Shown here: positions 1 through 8,113 of the stretch, one piece after another
How positions within the stretch are numbered: the first letter of the stretch is position 1
Layout: the number at the start of each line of letters is the position of its first letter
Source: Porticoccaceae bacterium
GTDB taxonomy: Bacteria > Pseudomonadota > Gammaproteobacteria > Pseudomonadales > Porticoccaceae
Direction: 5' to 3'
Assembly: GCA_024644595.1 (NCBI GenBank)
Contig: JAHEHL010000003.1
Span: 1-64,000 of the forward strand
DNA length: 64,000 nucleotides
Made by a program: the position numbers and the translations under genes
Notes under the pieces: generated by a model
Database searches by the model: none
What the model was told of the DNA's origin: nothing
The model's input: the letters and a program-made list of their open reading frames with translations, nothing else

Positions 1-707
1 CACCATCTACACCCAGCCCTGGTGGCAGCGGCGGCGGTTCATCAATGCCCTCTGCTCCATCTGGCGGCAGTGGGTCTGCTGGGGGCTCTTCATCCGCTGA
101 GGGCTCTTCATCCGCTGAGGGCTCTTCATCCGCTGAGGGCTCTTCATCCGGAGCTGAGGGCTCTCAATCCGCTGAGGGCTCTTCATCCGCTGAGGGCTCT
201 TCACCCAACGCTGACAGCGCTTCCACAGACAGCGGCGGTGCGGGTGAACCACCCGAAACCATTGAGCAACTCGATGATGCGCTGGATAGTTCGCTGGAGG
301 AATTTGACGATGCAGTCGCTGGCAACGGCAACAACGACAAACCCGCGCCAATTGATATTCTGAGTCCATCGGGTAGCAGCGGCGGCGTTGACAGCGACGA
401 ACCTCTATTTGAAGAGGCAGATGAAGGCTCGGCTGACCGCAGTGCCTCGATCGAAGAGCGCGCCGCAGAGGGTGCGCCCCCTAATGCAGAGGGCAGCGAA
501 GGGAGCGGTGCAGAGGGCGCTGCCAGTCAGAGTGCCAGCGCTCAAGAGGGCGATGGCGAGATTATTCCCATTCCCGAGGATATTGACGACGGTCAGGGTG
601 ATGATATTGTCCTGCGACAGATCCGCGATGCCGCCACTAAAGAGCGCGACCCGGTGTTGAGAGAAAAACTCTGGGATGAATACCGACGCATTAAAGGCCA
701 AGGTTAA
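1..707 (+). CDS. Repeat-rich acidic exported protein, 5' end missing
   Basis: The reading frame is open from the first bases, and the first in-frame ATG (45) has no ribosome binding site, so the true start lies left of the window. The visible part begins with a Pro/Gly/Ser-rich stretch, then an AEGSSS hexapeptide repeat, then a long acidic region. It ends in a more ordinary segment containing IIPIPEDIDD and a charged helical tail ending at KGQG. No enzymatic domain is recognisable. Composition and position at the head of an envelope gene cluster suggest an extracytoplasmic, intrinsically disordered protein; this is inference because the signal peptide is not visible. The small acidic protein at 5681-5992 ends in a similar FPIP motif. 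The exported-protein gene at 713 follows 5 bases later, so the two are probably co-transcribed. Confidence 0.7.
   Translation, partial: PSTPSPGGSGGGSSMPSAPSGGSGSAGGSSSAEGSSSAEGSSSAEGSSSGAEGSQSAEGSSSAEGSSPNADSASTDSGGAGEPPETIEQLDDALDSSLEEFDDAVAGNGNNDKPAPIDILSPSGSSGGVDSDEPLFEEADEGSADRSASIEERAAEGAPPNAEGSEGSGAEGAASQSASAQEGDGEIIPIPEDIDDGQGDDIVLRQIRDAATKERDPVLREKLWDEYRRIKGQG
78..206 (+). repeat. 18-bp in-frame tandem repeat encoding AEGSSS
   Basis: The unit gctgagggctcttcatcc occurs at 96, 114, 132, 153, 171 and 189, with a degenerate first copy at 78. A 3-base insertion (gga, 150-152) keeps the frame and breaks the array. Copies at 153 and 189 carry point changes. The unit is a multiple of 3, so copy-number changes would alter protein length without a frameshift. 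Confidence 0.9.
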
Positions 708-712
708 AACCG

Positions 713-1894
713 ATGCAGATAGTTAATTATTTAAAAAGCTCCACCATGGCACTGCTTCTGATGGCCGGCTCGGCCACGGCCGCTGTGGACAAAATAACCT
801 CATCGACCACGTTGCCGCTGGACATCCCTTCGCGCGCCTATCCGGTCGACACTCTGCTCGATGTCGGCATACCCACCTTAAACGATGGGCTTTATATGAC
901 CGATGACAACGACACCGTATTTCCCGAAGTGCGCTACGCCGAAGCGATCTATTTTTCCAATCAGCTTGGTAAAGTGCTCGAGAAAAGCGGCGCCTGGGGC
1001 GCCATACGGGTCACACCTAACAGCGACGTAATAATGGATCTCTATATCACCGGCACCATCTATCAGTCGGACGGCGAAACCATGGACCTGGAAATTGTCG
1101 CCACCGACAGCAGTGGCAAACAGTGGTTTAGCAATCGCTACAAACAAAGCACCGGCAAATATGCCTACGATCGACGTTTAAAAAGTCTCGGCGACCCGTT
1201 CCAGAACCTGTTTATTCGCATCGCCAATGACCTGCTCAAATACCGCGAAGCAATCAGCGATGAACGTGCTCAGGAACTGCGCACGATTTCCGAGCTGCGC
1301 TTTGCAAAAAAATTCTCCCCAGAGGCTTTCGACAGCTATATCAAGGAAGATCGAAATGGCATTTTAAGTATCTCTCGGTTGCCCGCAGAAAATGACAGCA
1401 TCCTGCAGCGGGTGCGCAAAATTCGCGAGCGCGACTATCTCTATGTCGACACCATGCAAGATTATTACGACGGCTTCTCACAACAGATGCATCTCGCCTA
1501 TCAGGACTTCCGACGCGCCTCATACGACTCAGTGGTGCGCGCCAGACAACTCAATCAACAGGGCACCAAGCAGATTATCGGCGGTATCGGCGCCATTCTC
1601 GCTGGCATCTATGGCCGCACCCAAGCGCGCAGCAATATTGCCGATGATGCCGGCACCGCTACCGCTGCCGTGGGCGGCTTTGTACTTAAAGCCGGGCTCG
1701 ACAAGAGACAAAAAGCCGCAGAAATTAATGAATCGGTAGCCGAGATGGGCTCCTCCCTGGAAGCAGAGATTGCACCCCAGGTCATAGAACTGGAAGACCG
1801 CACGGTGACACTCACCGGCACCGTGCAGGCACAGTACCAACAGTGGCAGGAACTGTTAGGCAAAATCTATCAACAGGAACGTGCAACACCCTGA
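713..1894 (+). CDS. Exported protein of the ExbB/VWA cluster, unknown function
   Basis: This 393-residue protein starts with a signal peptide (hydrophobic residues about 12-23, then an ATAA cleavage site before VDK), so it should be periplasmic or outer-membrane associated. Residues about 35-190 look like a mixed alpha/beta domain. The middle (about 195-290) is helical and charged. A Gly/Ala-rich segment (about 292-330, IIGGIGAILAGIYG) could be a membrane-inserting hairpin. The C-terminus (VIELEDRTVTLTGTV) could be a short beta domain. I do not recognise a named family. It starts 5 bases after the upstream acidic-protein gene and is followed 3 bases later by the TPR-protein gene, which supports one operon. 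A structural or assembly role in the envelope complex is inferred from context only. Confidence 0.75.
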   Translation: MQIVNYLKSSTMALLLMAGSATAAVDKITSSTTLPLDIPSRAYPVDTLLDVGIPTLNDGLYMTDDNDTVFPEVRYAEAIYFSNQLGKVLEKSGAWGAIRVTPNSDVIMDLYITGTIYQSDGETMDLEIVATDSSGKQWFSNRYKQSTGKYAYDRRLKSLGDPFQNLFIRIANDLLKYREAISDERAQELRTISELRFAKKFSPEAFDSYIKEDRNGILSISRLPAENDSILQRVRKIRERDYLYVDTMQDYYDGFSQQMHLAYQDFRRASYDSVVRARQLNQQGTKQIIGGIGAILAGIYGRTQARSNIADDAGTATAAVGGFVLKAGLDKRQKAAEINESVAEMGSSLEAEIAPQVIELEDRTVTLTGTVQAQYQQWQELLGKIYQQERATP

Positions 1895-1897
1895 TCT

Positions 1898-3367
1898 ATG
1901 AATAGTAATGTACCCAATCACACCACGGCAGCCGATGACAGACAGCCCGCTAATAAAAGTGGCCATAAGAGCGGCATGCAAAAAATAACTGTCGCCGTGC
2001 TGCTGTTGCTGGCCACAGCGGTGATCTTTGTGCTGCCCAATCTGGTCAGCGAACCCTGGATTGACGGCAGCGGGCCTTCACAACAGCCGGTGGCAAAGCC
2101 CGACTCGACACTGGTCAGCCCCTCCACCGCTGCACAGAAAACCAAATATCGCCAAGACGCCCAAACACTGCTGGCAGAGATTATTCAGCGCCGCGACCGG
2201 CTCAATCTCAGGCGGGTCGAACTGTGGGGTGAATTTGAATACCACCAGGCACAAAAAACCGTCGAACAGGGCGACCAGGAATACAGCTATGGCGACTACG
2301 GCAAATCTGTAGCCAGCTATCAACGTGCGCTGGATGGGCTTCGCGAATTGGAAGCCCGCGGCGAACAGCTGCTCGAAAAGGCTATAATCGACACCGGTGA
2401 AGCCATCTCAAACTCGGTCCTCAGCACCGCACTCAGCGCCAGCCAGCTGGCCTCAGCCATAGCACCAGACAATAAAACCGTACTCCACCTTGTCCAGCGA
2501 ACCGCCACGCTGCCCACTGTGATCGACGCGATGCAGCGCGGTAATCAGCAGCTGGCGTTACAGCGCTACGACCAGGCGGCTATCGCCTTTAGAGAGGCCA
2601 CCCTCGCGGATCCCGAGCATCAAAAAGCCGCGGCGGCACTGACATCAACCGAACAGCAAATCACCGAACAGCGCTTCCTCGGTCATATGAGCGACGGCTT
2701 TAAAGCGTTGGATAAAGATAACTTTGAGCTGGCGATTGCAGCATTTAATCGCGCAGCCACTGTCTATGCCGACAACCCCGCGGTGGAGCAAGCACTGGCC
2801 CAGGTAGAAACCCGACGTTCACAGCTCTGGGTCAGCAACAGCATTGCCCAGGCTGCCGAATTTGAGCAACAGGAACGGTGGCAGAAGGCGCTCGAAATCT
2901 ATCAGCAACTGCTGGCGACAGATGCAACACTCACCGACATCAAAGTTAAACTGATCCCAGTTTCTGTGCGCGCCGATCTCGACACACGGATCACAAAAGT
3001 ACTCAGCGACCCCCTGGCTCTCTCCGCCATCAGTCACTATCGCCATGGCCAGAAAGTTCTTCAAGACGCCACCGGTATTGCTAATCCGGGGCCCTTGCTG
3101 AGCCAGCAAATCACACAGCTGAATCACGCGCTCAAGGCCTCGCAGACGCCTATTGAAGTCACGCTTGTCTCCGATAGCAACACCGATGTCACTCTGTTTA
3201 AAGTTGCCAGACTCGGCAGCTTCGATAAAACCGCCGTATCACTCAAGCCCGGGCGCTATATTGTCGCCGGTTCACGTATGGGTTATCGCGATGTCAGAAT
3301 CGAGTTCACCCTCACAGACCAAGGTTTGGATGAACCTATCGCGGTGAGTTGCACAGAGCTGATCTAG
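1898..3367 (+). CDS. Membrane-anchored TPR-like protein with a PEGA-like C-terminus
   Basis: A protein of 489 residues with a short cytoplasmic N-terminus, one membrane helix (about 29-50) and a large periplasmic part. Residues about 70-370 are helical, with repeated Ala/Tyr/Leu spacing typical of tetratricopeptide repeats (for example around YDQAAIAFREATLADPEH and NFELAIAAFNRA). The last about 70 residues (IEVTLVSDSNTDVTLFKV through VSLKPGRYIVAGSRMGYRD) resemble a PEGA domain, a small beta fold found on surface and envelope proteins. TPR regions usually bind partner proteins, so a scaffold role in this cluster is reasonable inference. The gene lies 3 bases after the exported-protein gene at 713. 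Confidence 0.75.
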   Translation: MNSNVPNHTTAADDRQPANKSGHKSGMQKITVAVLLLLATAVIFVLPNLVSEPWIDGSGPSQQPVAKPDSTLVSPSTAAQKTKYRQDAQTLLAEIIQRRDRLNLRRVELWGEFEYHQAQKTVEQGDQEYSYGDYGKSVASYQRALDGLRELEARGEQLLEKAIIDTGEAISNSVLSTALSASQLASAIAPDNKTVLHLVQRTATLPTVIDAMQRGNQQLALQRYDQAAIAFREATLADPEHQKAAAALTSTEQQITEQRFLGHMSDGFKALDKDNFELAIAAFNRAATVYADNPAVEQALAQVETRRSQLWVSNSIAQAAEFEQQERWQKALEIYQQLLATDATLTDIKVKLIPVSVRADLDTRITKVLSDPLALSAISHYRHGQKVLQDATGIANPGPLLSQQITQLNHALKASQTPIEVTLVSDSNTDVTLFKVARLGSFDKTAVSLKPGRYIVAGSRMGYRDVRIEFTLTDQGLDEPIAVSCTELI

Positions 3368-3611
3368 TGTGGGGCCAAGCGTTTTAGAATAAGCGTTGTG
3401 AGTTTTAAGGCTTGAGAGCTGTTTCGCCAATCTACTGTCATATATGCTGTAAGCCATGACAGCAACCGTAGCCCAAGTGTTTTCACCCTGCTGTGAATAC
3501 AGTGCCATACTAACAATACAGCGCCATACTAAAGTGAATAGAAAATAAAAGTAGCCGCTAGAAGAGCAAACGACAGAGCATCAGAGACGACAATAAAAAA
3601 ATAGAATACTT
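3368..3611. other. 244-bp intergenic region with a tandem repeat
   Basis: The region separates the first three genes of the cluster from the PEGA/SUMF1 gene. It is AT-richer than its flanks and contains an imperfect 19-bp-period direct repeat (annotated separately). No convincing terminator hairpin was seen, so readthrough or a second promoter are both possible. Confidence 0.5.
3496..3532. repeat. Two tandem 18-bp copies, 19-bp period, upstream of the PEGA/SUMF1 gene
   Basis: Copies at 3496-3513 (aatacagtgccatactaa) and 3515-3532 (aatacagcgccatactaa) differ at one base. The near two-helical-turn period and the location 80-115 bases before the next start codon would suit a transcription-factor operator. 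Recent local duplication is an equal alternative. Confidence 0.6.
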
Positions 3612-5684
3612 ATGGTCAAAAGTAAAAACAGCGCCCCACTCTCAGCAACAGACTTTACGCCGCTGGAAGAAAAGTCGACAACCAGTCGCCGCGGCCCGTC
3701 GCCTGTCATATTGCTGACCACAGCATTCACGCTTTTTGCCATCGCCGTCATGCTATTTTTATTTGCTGCCCGGGCGGTTATCTTTCGTCTCGATCCCAAC
3801 AGCGCAACCGTGGATCTCGACGGCCTGGCATTTCATATTGGCGACAACTACCTGCTGCTAAAAGGCCGGCACCAAGTTCGCGCGCAGGCCCCGGGTTACT
3901 ACCCATTGGCGCAAACTATTGAAGTCAGCGGTGACACCACCCAGGAAATTGAAATGACTCTGCAGCCGCTGCCCGGCAATCTGTTGGTGCGCTCCAGTCT
4001 CGACGATATCCAGGTGCGCATTGACGACCAGGACGCCGGGCGCGTTCCCGGTACGCTCGAGGAAATCAGTCGTGGCGCCCACAAACTGGAATTTAGCAAA
4101 TACCGCTACTTCAACCTGCGGCAGCAAATCGAGATCGAAGGACTGGGCAAAACCCAAGCCATAGACATTGCCTTGCAGCCAGCCTGGGGTCAGATGGCCT
4201 TCACCACCACGCCAGCGGGAGCCGACTTATTTATCGACGACCGCCTGATTGGCCAGACACCGATCAGTGCCGAAGTTCTCGAGACCGGCAGCCAGCTAAC
4301 TCTGAAAGCGCCCGGTTACAAAACCTTGAAAAAACAGGTTACAGTCAAGGCCGGCAGCCAGGCCCAACACCCGCTGATTGAAATGATTGTCGCCGATGGT
4401 CAAGTCGTGATCAGCAGCACCCCCGCCGGTGCCAGTATCACTCTGGACCAACAGTTTCAGGGCACGACGCCACTTACCATTGATGTCTCGCCCTTTTCCC
4501 AACACAGGATTGATCTATTTCTTGAAGGTTACCTCAAAGCCAGCCGCTCACTGAGTGTCAAACCCGAGCAACAGACCAATTTGGCTGTCGACCTGCAACC
4601 CAATATTGGCAGCGTCCGCTTTAATATCACCCCTGCCGACGCCACCATTCTGGTCGATGGCAAAGCCTACGGCAGTGGCAGTCAGACCTTATCGCTAAAT
4701 GCCAAGCCGCACAGCATCAGTGTCACCAAGAGCGGCTATGAAACCAAATCCATGACCGTGACACCGCGCCCTGGTCATCAGCAAGCACTGAATATCGACC
4801 TGCTAACACTGCAACAAGCCTACTGGGCATCACGGCCGCCACTGATCAAAACCTCTCTCGGCAAAAGGTTGAAACTATTCCAGCCCAATGAGCAATTTAT
4901 ACTTGGTGCACCGCGGCGTCAGCCCGGCAGGCGCGCCAATGAAGCAGAACGCGCCGTGCGTCTTGAGCGACCGTTTTACCTTGCCACCCACGAAACCACC
5001 AATGCCGAGTTCAAGACCTGGAAAGATCAACACAGCTCCACCGCAATCAAAGGCCAAACCCTGGACATGCCCGACCAGCCCGTCGCCAGAGTGAGTTGGC
5101 AAGAGGCCGCGCTGTTCTGTAACTGGTTGAGTCGCAAAGAGGGATTGCCCGCGTTCTATATTGTCGAACAGGCACGGGTGACCGGCGTCAACTGGGACGC
5201 ACATGGCTACCGCTTGCCCACCGAAGCAGAATGGGCCTGGGCGGCAAAAATTGATCAACAATCGCGCAGTCAGATATTCCCCTGGAGCAATGACCTCTAT
5301 CCGCCACAGCAAGTCAGCGGTAACTATGCAGATGAAAGTGCCAACGGTTTCCTCGCTTTCACTTTGGCCAACTATAACGACCAGTACCCGGTCTCCGCCG
5401 TGGTTGGCAGCTTCCCCGCCAACAGCAAGGGACTCTTTGATATGGATGGCAATGTCGCCGAATGGGTCAATGACTTCTTTGACATTCGCCCCAACCGCGG
5501 CGACGCCGAGCTGGACCCCCACGGACCCGAACAGGGCACTCGATACGTGATCCGCGGTGCCAGCTGGGCGCTGGCCTCGCGCACCGAACTGCGCCTTAGC
5601 TATCGCGATTCTGGTACTGATGGGCGGATTGATTTAGGCTTTAGAATAGCCCGCTATGTCGATAAGCCTGGAGCAACCCTATGA
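3612..5684 (+). CDS. Membrane-anchored PEGA-repeat protein with a SUMF1 (FGE-sulfatase fold) domain
   Basis: 690 residues. A membrane helix at about 31-55 is followed by four or five PEGA-like beta modules (about 60-395; recurring patterns such as STPAGASITLDQQFQGTTPL and TPADATILVDGKAYG). A SUMF1/FGE-fold domain fills about 415-685, with the family landmarks PVARVSWQEAALFCNWLS, YRLPTEAEWAWAA, GNVAEWVNDFF, IRGASWA and GFRIAR. The paired catalytic cysteines of formylglycine-generating enzyme are absent (the equivalent region reads LSYRDSGTDG), so it is unlikely to be a Cys-to-formylglycine oxidase. SUMF1 folds also serve as binding or structural modules. The stop overlaps the next start by 4 bases (ATGA), so the two are translationally coupled. 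Expected location is periplasmic, anchored in the inner membrane. Confidence 0.88.
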   Translation: MVKSKNSAPLSATDFTPLEEKSTTSRRGPSPVILLTTAFTLFAIAVMLFLFAARAVIFRLDPNSATVDLDGLAFHIGDNYLLLKGRHQVRAQAPGYYPLAQTIEVSGDTTQEIEMTLQPLPGNLLVRSSLDDIQVRIDDQDAGRVPGTLEEISRGAHKLEFSKYRYFNLRQQIEIEGLGKTQAIDIALQPAWGQMAFTTTPAGADLFIDDRLIGQTPISAEVLETGSQLTLKAPGYKTLKKQVTVKAGSQAQHPLIEMIVADGQVVISSTPAGASITLDQQFQGTTPLTIDVSPFSQHRIDLFLEGYLKASRSLSVKPEQQTNLAVDLQPNIGSVRFNITPADATILVDGKAYGSGSQTLSLNAKPHSISVTKSGYETKSMTVTPRPGHQQALNIDLLTLQQAYWASRPPLIKTSLGKRLKLFQPNEQFILGAPRRQPGRRANEAERAVRLERPFYLATHETTNAEFKTWKDQHSSTAIKGQTLDMPDQPVARVSWQEAALFCNWLSRKEGLPAFYIVEQARVTGVNWDAHGYRLPTEAEWAWAAKIDQQSRSQIFPWSNDLYPPQQVSGNYADESANGFLAFTLANYNDQYPVSAVVGSFPANSKGLFDMDGNVAEWVNDFFDIRPNRGDAELDPHGPEQGTRYVIRGASWALASRTELRLSYRDSGTDGRIDLGFRIARYVDKPGATL

Positions 5685-5992
5685 TCAAGCCGCTGCGAAA
5701 ACTGACAAAATCCGAACTCTGCATCGCGCTGTTCGCTGCGCTGCTTTTGTCACCGCTACTATCGCCACCACTCTGGTCACAGGAAAGTGCTGAGGCCACA
5801 CCGGCCAATGCAGCAAGCGAGGCAGCGATGGATGGTCCCAAGGCTGTAGTAGATGCCGAAGACTATAATCCAGAGGATTCCGAGGGCTCAGAGGATAAAC
5901 AGCAAAGCGAAACTCTAGAATCCGGCGCAGACTTTAAACCCGACGAAGAGATCTCGGAAGATTTCCCCATCCCTCTTCCATCTGATATCTAA
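5681..5992 (+). CDS. Small acidic exported protein
   Basis: A protein of 103 residues with a basic N-terminus, a hydrophobic signal segment (about 14-30) and then a strongly acidic, low-complexity body rich in Glu, Asp and Ser, ending DFPIPLPSDI. No lipobox. It overlaps the PEGA/SUMF1 gene by 4 bases and is followed 36 bases later by the ExbB-like gene, which has its own AGGAGG-type ribosome binding site at about 6018. The C-terminal PIP-containing motif resembles that of the acidic protein at the left edge, suggesting a shared docking peptide. Function unknown. Confidence 0.7.
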   Translation: MIKPLRKLTKSELCIALFAALLLSPLLSPPLWSQESAEATPANAASEAAMDGPKAVVDAEDYNPEDSEGSEDKQQSETLESGADFKPDEEISEDFPIPLPSDI

Positions 5993-6028
5993 ACCGTTTA
6001 ATCGCAATACAGCCCTCAGGAGGCTGCA

Positions 6029-6823
6029 ATGAAAAGCCATACCAATGAAATGTTTTTCCAGTTGATCGCCCTGCTGCTCGCAGTGATTTTGGTGCATGCG
6101 GTATTTGTCACCGTGGTGCGACCCAACGCCGAGACCACCATTCGCCAGCACGCCGAGATGGCTGCCGCAGGTGAAGCCTATGAAGTGCCGCGCTCATTTT
6201 TTGTGGTAATTAAAGACTTCGAGCAAGAGGCCTGCTTTATTCTGATGTTCTGGTCACTGGCAATTATGGGCTACAAGACTCGCAGTGCTATCCGCGAACA
6301 GCGCATGTTCGCTACACCACTGATCAATATTGCCGAGGGCTCGAGGGTACTGCCCGAGGATGCCAGCCAGCTAGCAAGGCCACTGCAGTCACTCGCCGAA
6401 CCCCAGCGTTCGATGCTATTGCCCCGAGCTCTGCAGACCGCCCTGACTCGCTTTCAGGTCACCGACAGCGTGCAGTCGGCCACTGATGCCGTCAATGTCG
6501 TCTGCAACAATGAAAATGATCGCCTCGACTCAGAACTCTCCATGGTGCGTTATATCACCTGGGCCATTCCCTCGATCGGCTTTATCGGCACTGTGCGCGG
6601 TATTGGCGCCGCACTGGGCCAGGCCCATGAAGCGATGGAAGGCAACATCGCCGGCGTCACCAGCAGCCTCGGCGTGGCCTTTAACTCTACCTTTATCGCC
6701 CTCTTGATCAGCATGGTAGTGATGTTCTTTATGCACCAGCTACAGCTGATTCAAGAGCGCCTGGTGCTCGATTCACACGACTACTGTGAAAATAATTTAC
6801 TCCGTTTCCTCAAGGCCAAATAA
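6029..6823 (+). CDS. MotA/TolQ/ExbB family proton-channel subunit
   Basis: 264 residues with four predicted membrane helices (about 9-30, 68-84, 175-196 and 211-236) and a cytoplasmic loop of about 90 residues between the second and third. The third and fourth helices carry the family signature: IPSIGFIGTVRGIGAAL (Thr188 in the conserved GTV) followed by VTSSLGVAFNSTFIALLISM. In this family, pentamers of the A subunit conduct H+ or Na+ and drive a B-subunit dimer (MotB, ExbD, TolR). No canonical exbD, tolR or motB is nearby. The VWA genes downstream supply the only helices with a buried Asp, so they are the likely partners (inference). A good ribosome binding site (cAGGAGGctgca) precedes the ATG. 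Confidence 0.9.
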   Translation: MKSHTNEMFFQLIALLLAVILVHAVFVTVVRPNAETTIRQHAEMAAAGEAYEVPRSFFVVIKDFEQEACFILMFWSLAIMGYKTRSAIREQRMFATPLINIAEGSRVLPEDASQLARPLQSLAEPQRSMLLPRALQTALTRFQVTDSVQSATDAVNVVCNNENDRLDSELSMVRYITWAIPSIGFIGTVRGIGAALGQAHEAMEGNIAGVTSSLGVAFNSTFIALLISMVVMFFMHQLQLIQERLVLDSHDYCENNLLRFLKAK

Positions 6824-6826
6824 ATT

Positions 6827-8113
6827 GTGAGCACCGCCGTCCTCGAACTCAATGACCAAGCTTTGCTGATAAAAGCCAGCAGTGGCGAGGTCTATTCCGA
6901 GCCAGGCTTTGCGCTGCACACTGAGCAGGGAATTGTCAGCGGAATCGAGGCCCGCAATCAGGCCTGGCTGCAACCGCAAAATGTCTATCGCCAATATTGG
7001 CATCACCTCAGTCAAAACCCACTGCGCGGTAATCTGCGCTGGGCGCGACACCATGCCGATATCGCCTTTGCACAACTGAAAAGTCTGCTCGGCCATGCCG
7101 GCCAACCAGAAAAGCTCATAATCAGCGTCGGCGCCAATTTTGATGATCAACAGCTGTCACTGCTGCTGGGGCTATTGAGCGCCATCCCGACCGAGGTGAT
7201 CGCCGTGGTCGACAGCAGTCTCGCCGACTGCCTCAATCTGAGTGCCGACAAACAAAAGATTTTGCATATAGACCTGCATCTGCACCAGACAGTGGTCAGC
7301 CAGATCAACTGCTCCGGCAACAGCATCGAGGTTGCAGAGCAGCGCCTGCTTGGCGAACTAGGCGCGCTCTCGACTTACGCTCTGCTCGCCAATCATATAC
7401 GTGACAGACTGGTGGCAACCTTTCGCTACGATCCAATGCACTCGCCCCAGGAAGAGCAGGCAATCTACAACCTATTGCCGGAATGGATCCTGCGCGTTGG
7501 ACAGCAATCCGAGTGCCCTATCAGTATCCCCTCAGCAAATGGTGATCTCGCCCTGACACTGCACCGCCAAGAACTACTGGACCTGATGGCTCCGCGCCTG
7601 ACTGAGTTGTCGGCACTACTCCGTGAAATGTCTGACCACGCAATTCACTTTAGCCAACAGTCGCGAATACTCTCCGTGCTGACCGATAAACCGGATGCCT
7701 CACACCATCTTCAAAATACTCAAGGTGTGGATAACTGCCTGCATTTTATCAGCAGCCTAGTGGATGACAGCCAAGGTTTGCAGCGCATCACCAGCCTGCA
7801 GCAGATCGACGGCAACAGACCTCGCCCTGCCATTCAGGCTAATGGCCCCAGCACCGCCACACATCTACTCTACAAAGGCCAAGCCTGGCCTCTCAATCAG
7901 CCCCTCGGCATCCAGATCGACAACAGCCGTATCGCCATATCCAGCGCAGACACCAACCGAGCAAGCCTTGTGCTGATAGTAGAAAACCAGCAGCTGAAAG
8001 TTCTCCAGCAAACTGTCGACGCCGTCATCGAACTGCCGCCACAGGCACGTTGTGGCGAGAATATTATTATCAATGCCCAGCGTCTGGAATTGATCGAGGT
8101 GCGCAATGGCTAG
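6827..8113 (+). CDS. Divergent ASKHA (actin/Hsp70-like) protein of the ExbB/VWA cluster
   Basis: This 428-residue soluble protein starts at a GTG 3 bases after the ExbB-like stop. Residues 1-160 echo the ASKHA fold: an N-terminal VLELNDQALLIKASSG strand pair (phosphate-1-like), a KLIISVGANF strand followed by a helix and IAVVDSSLADCL (about 97-135), and ILHIDLHLHQTVV (about 145-157), which resembles a phosphate-2 strand. The canonical glycine-rich adenosine loop is hard to see, so nucleotide binding is unproven. The last about 85 residues are beta-rich and could be an FHA-like or other small beta domain (weak). It overlaps the next gene by 8 bases. It may be a cytoplasmic regulator or assembly factor for the membrane complex. 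This is a low-similarity reading. Confidence 0.6.
   Translation: MSTAVLELNDQALLIKASSGEVYSEPGFALHTEQGIVSGIEARNQAWLQPQNVYRQYWHHLSQNPLRGNLRWARHHADIAFAQLKSLLGHAGQPEKLIISVGANFDDQQLSLLLGLLSAIPTEVIAVVDSSLADCLNLSADKQKILHIDLHLHQTVVSQINCSGNSIEVAEQRLLGELGALSTYALLANHIRDRLVATFRYDPMHSPQEEQAIYNLLPEWILRVGQQSECPISIPSANGDLALTLHRQELLDLMAPRLTELSALLREMSDHAIHFSQQSRILSVLTDKPDASHHLQNTQGVDNCLHFISSLVDDSQGLQRITSLQQIDGNRPRPAIQANGPSTATHLLYKGQAWPLNQPLGIQIDNSRIAISSADTNRASLVLIVENQQLKVLQQTVDAVIELPPQARCGENIIINAQRLELIEVRNG

Noticed and set aside
78-206. CRISPR-like array of regular repeats
   Set aside because: The 18-bp units abut with no spacers, keep one reading frame and encode AEGSSS; no cas genes nearby.
7-369. 120-residue ORF on the minus strand across the repeat
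   Set aside because: It is the antisense shadow of the repeat region, with no ribosome binding site and biased composition.
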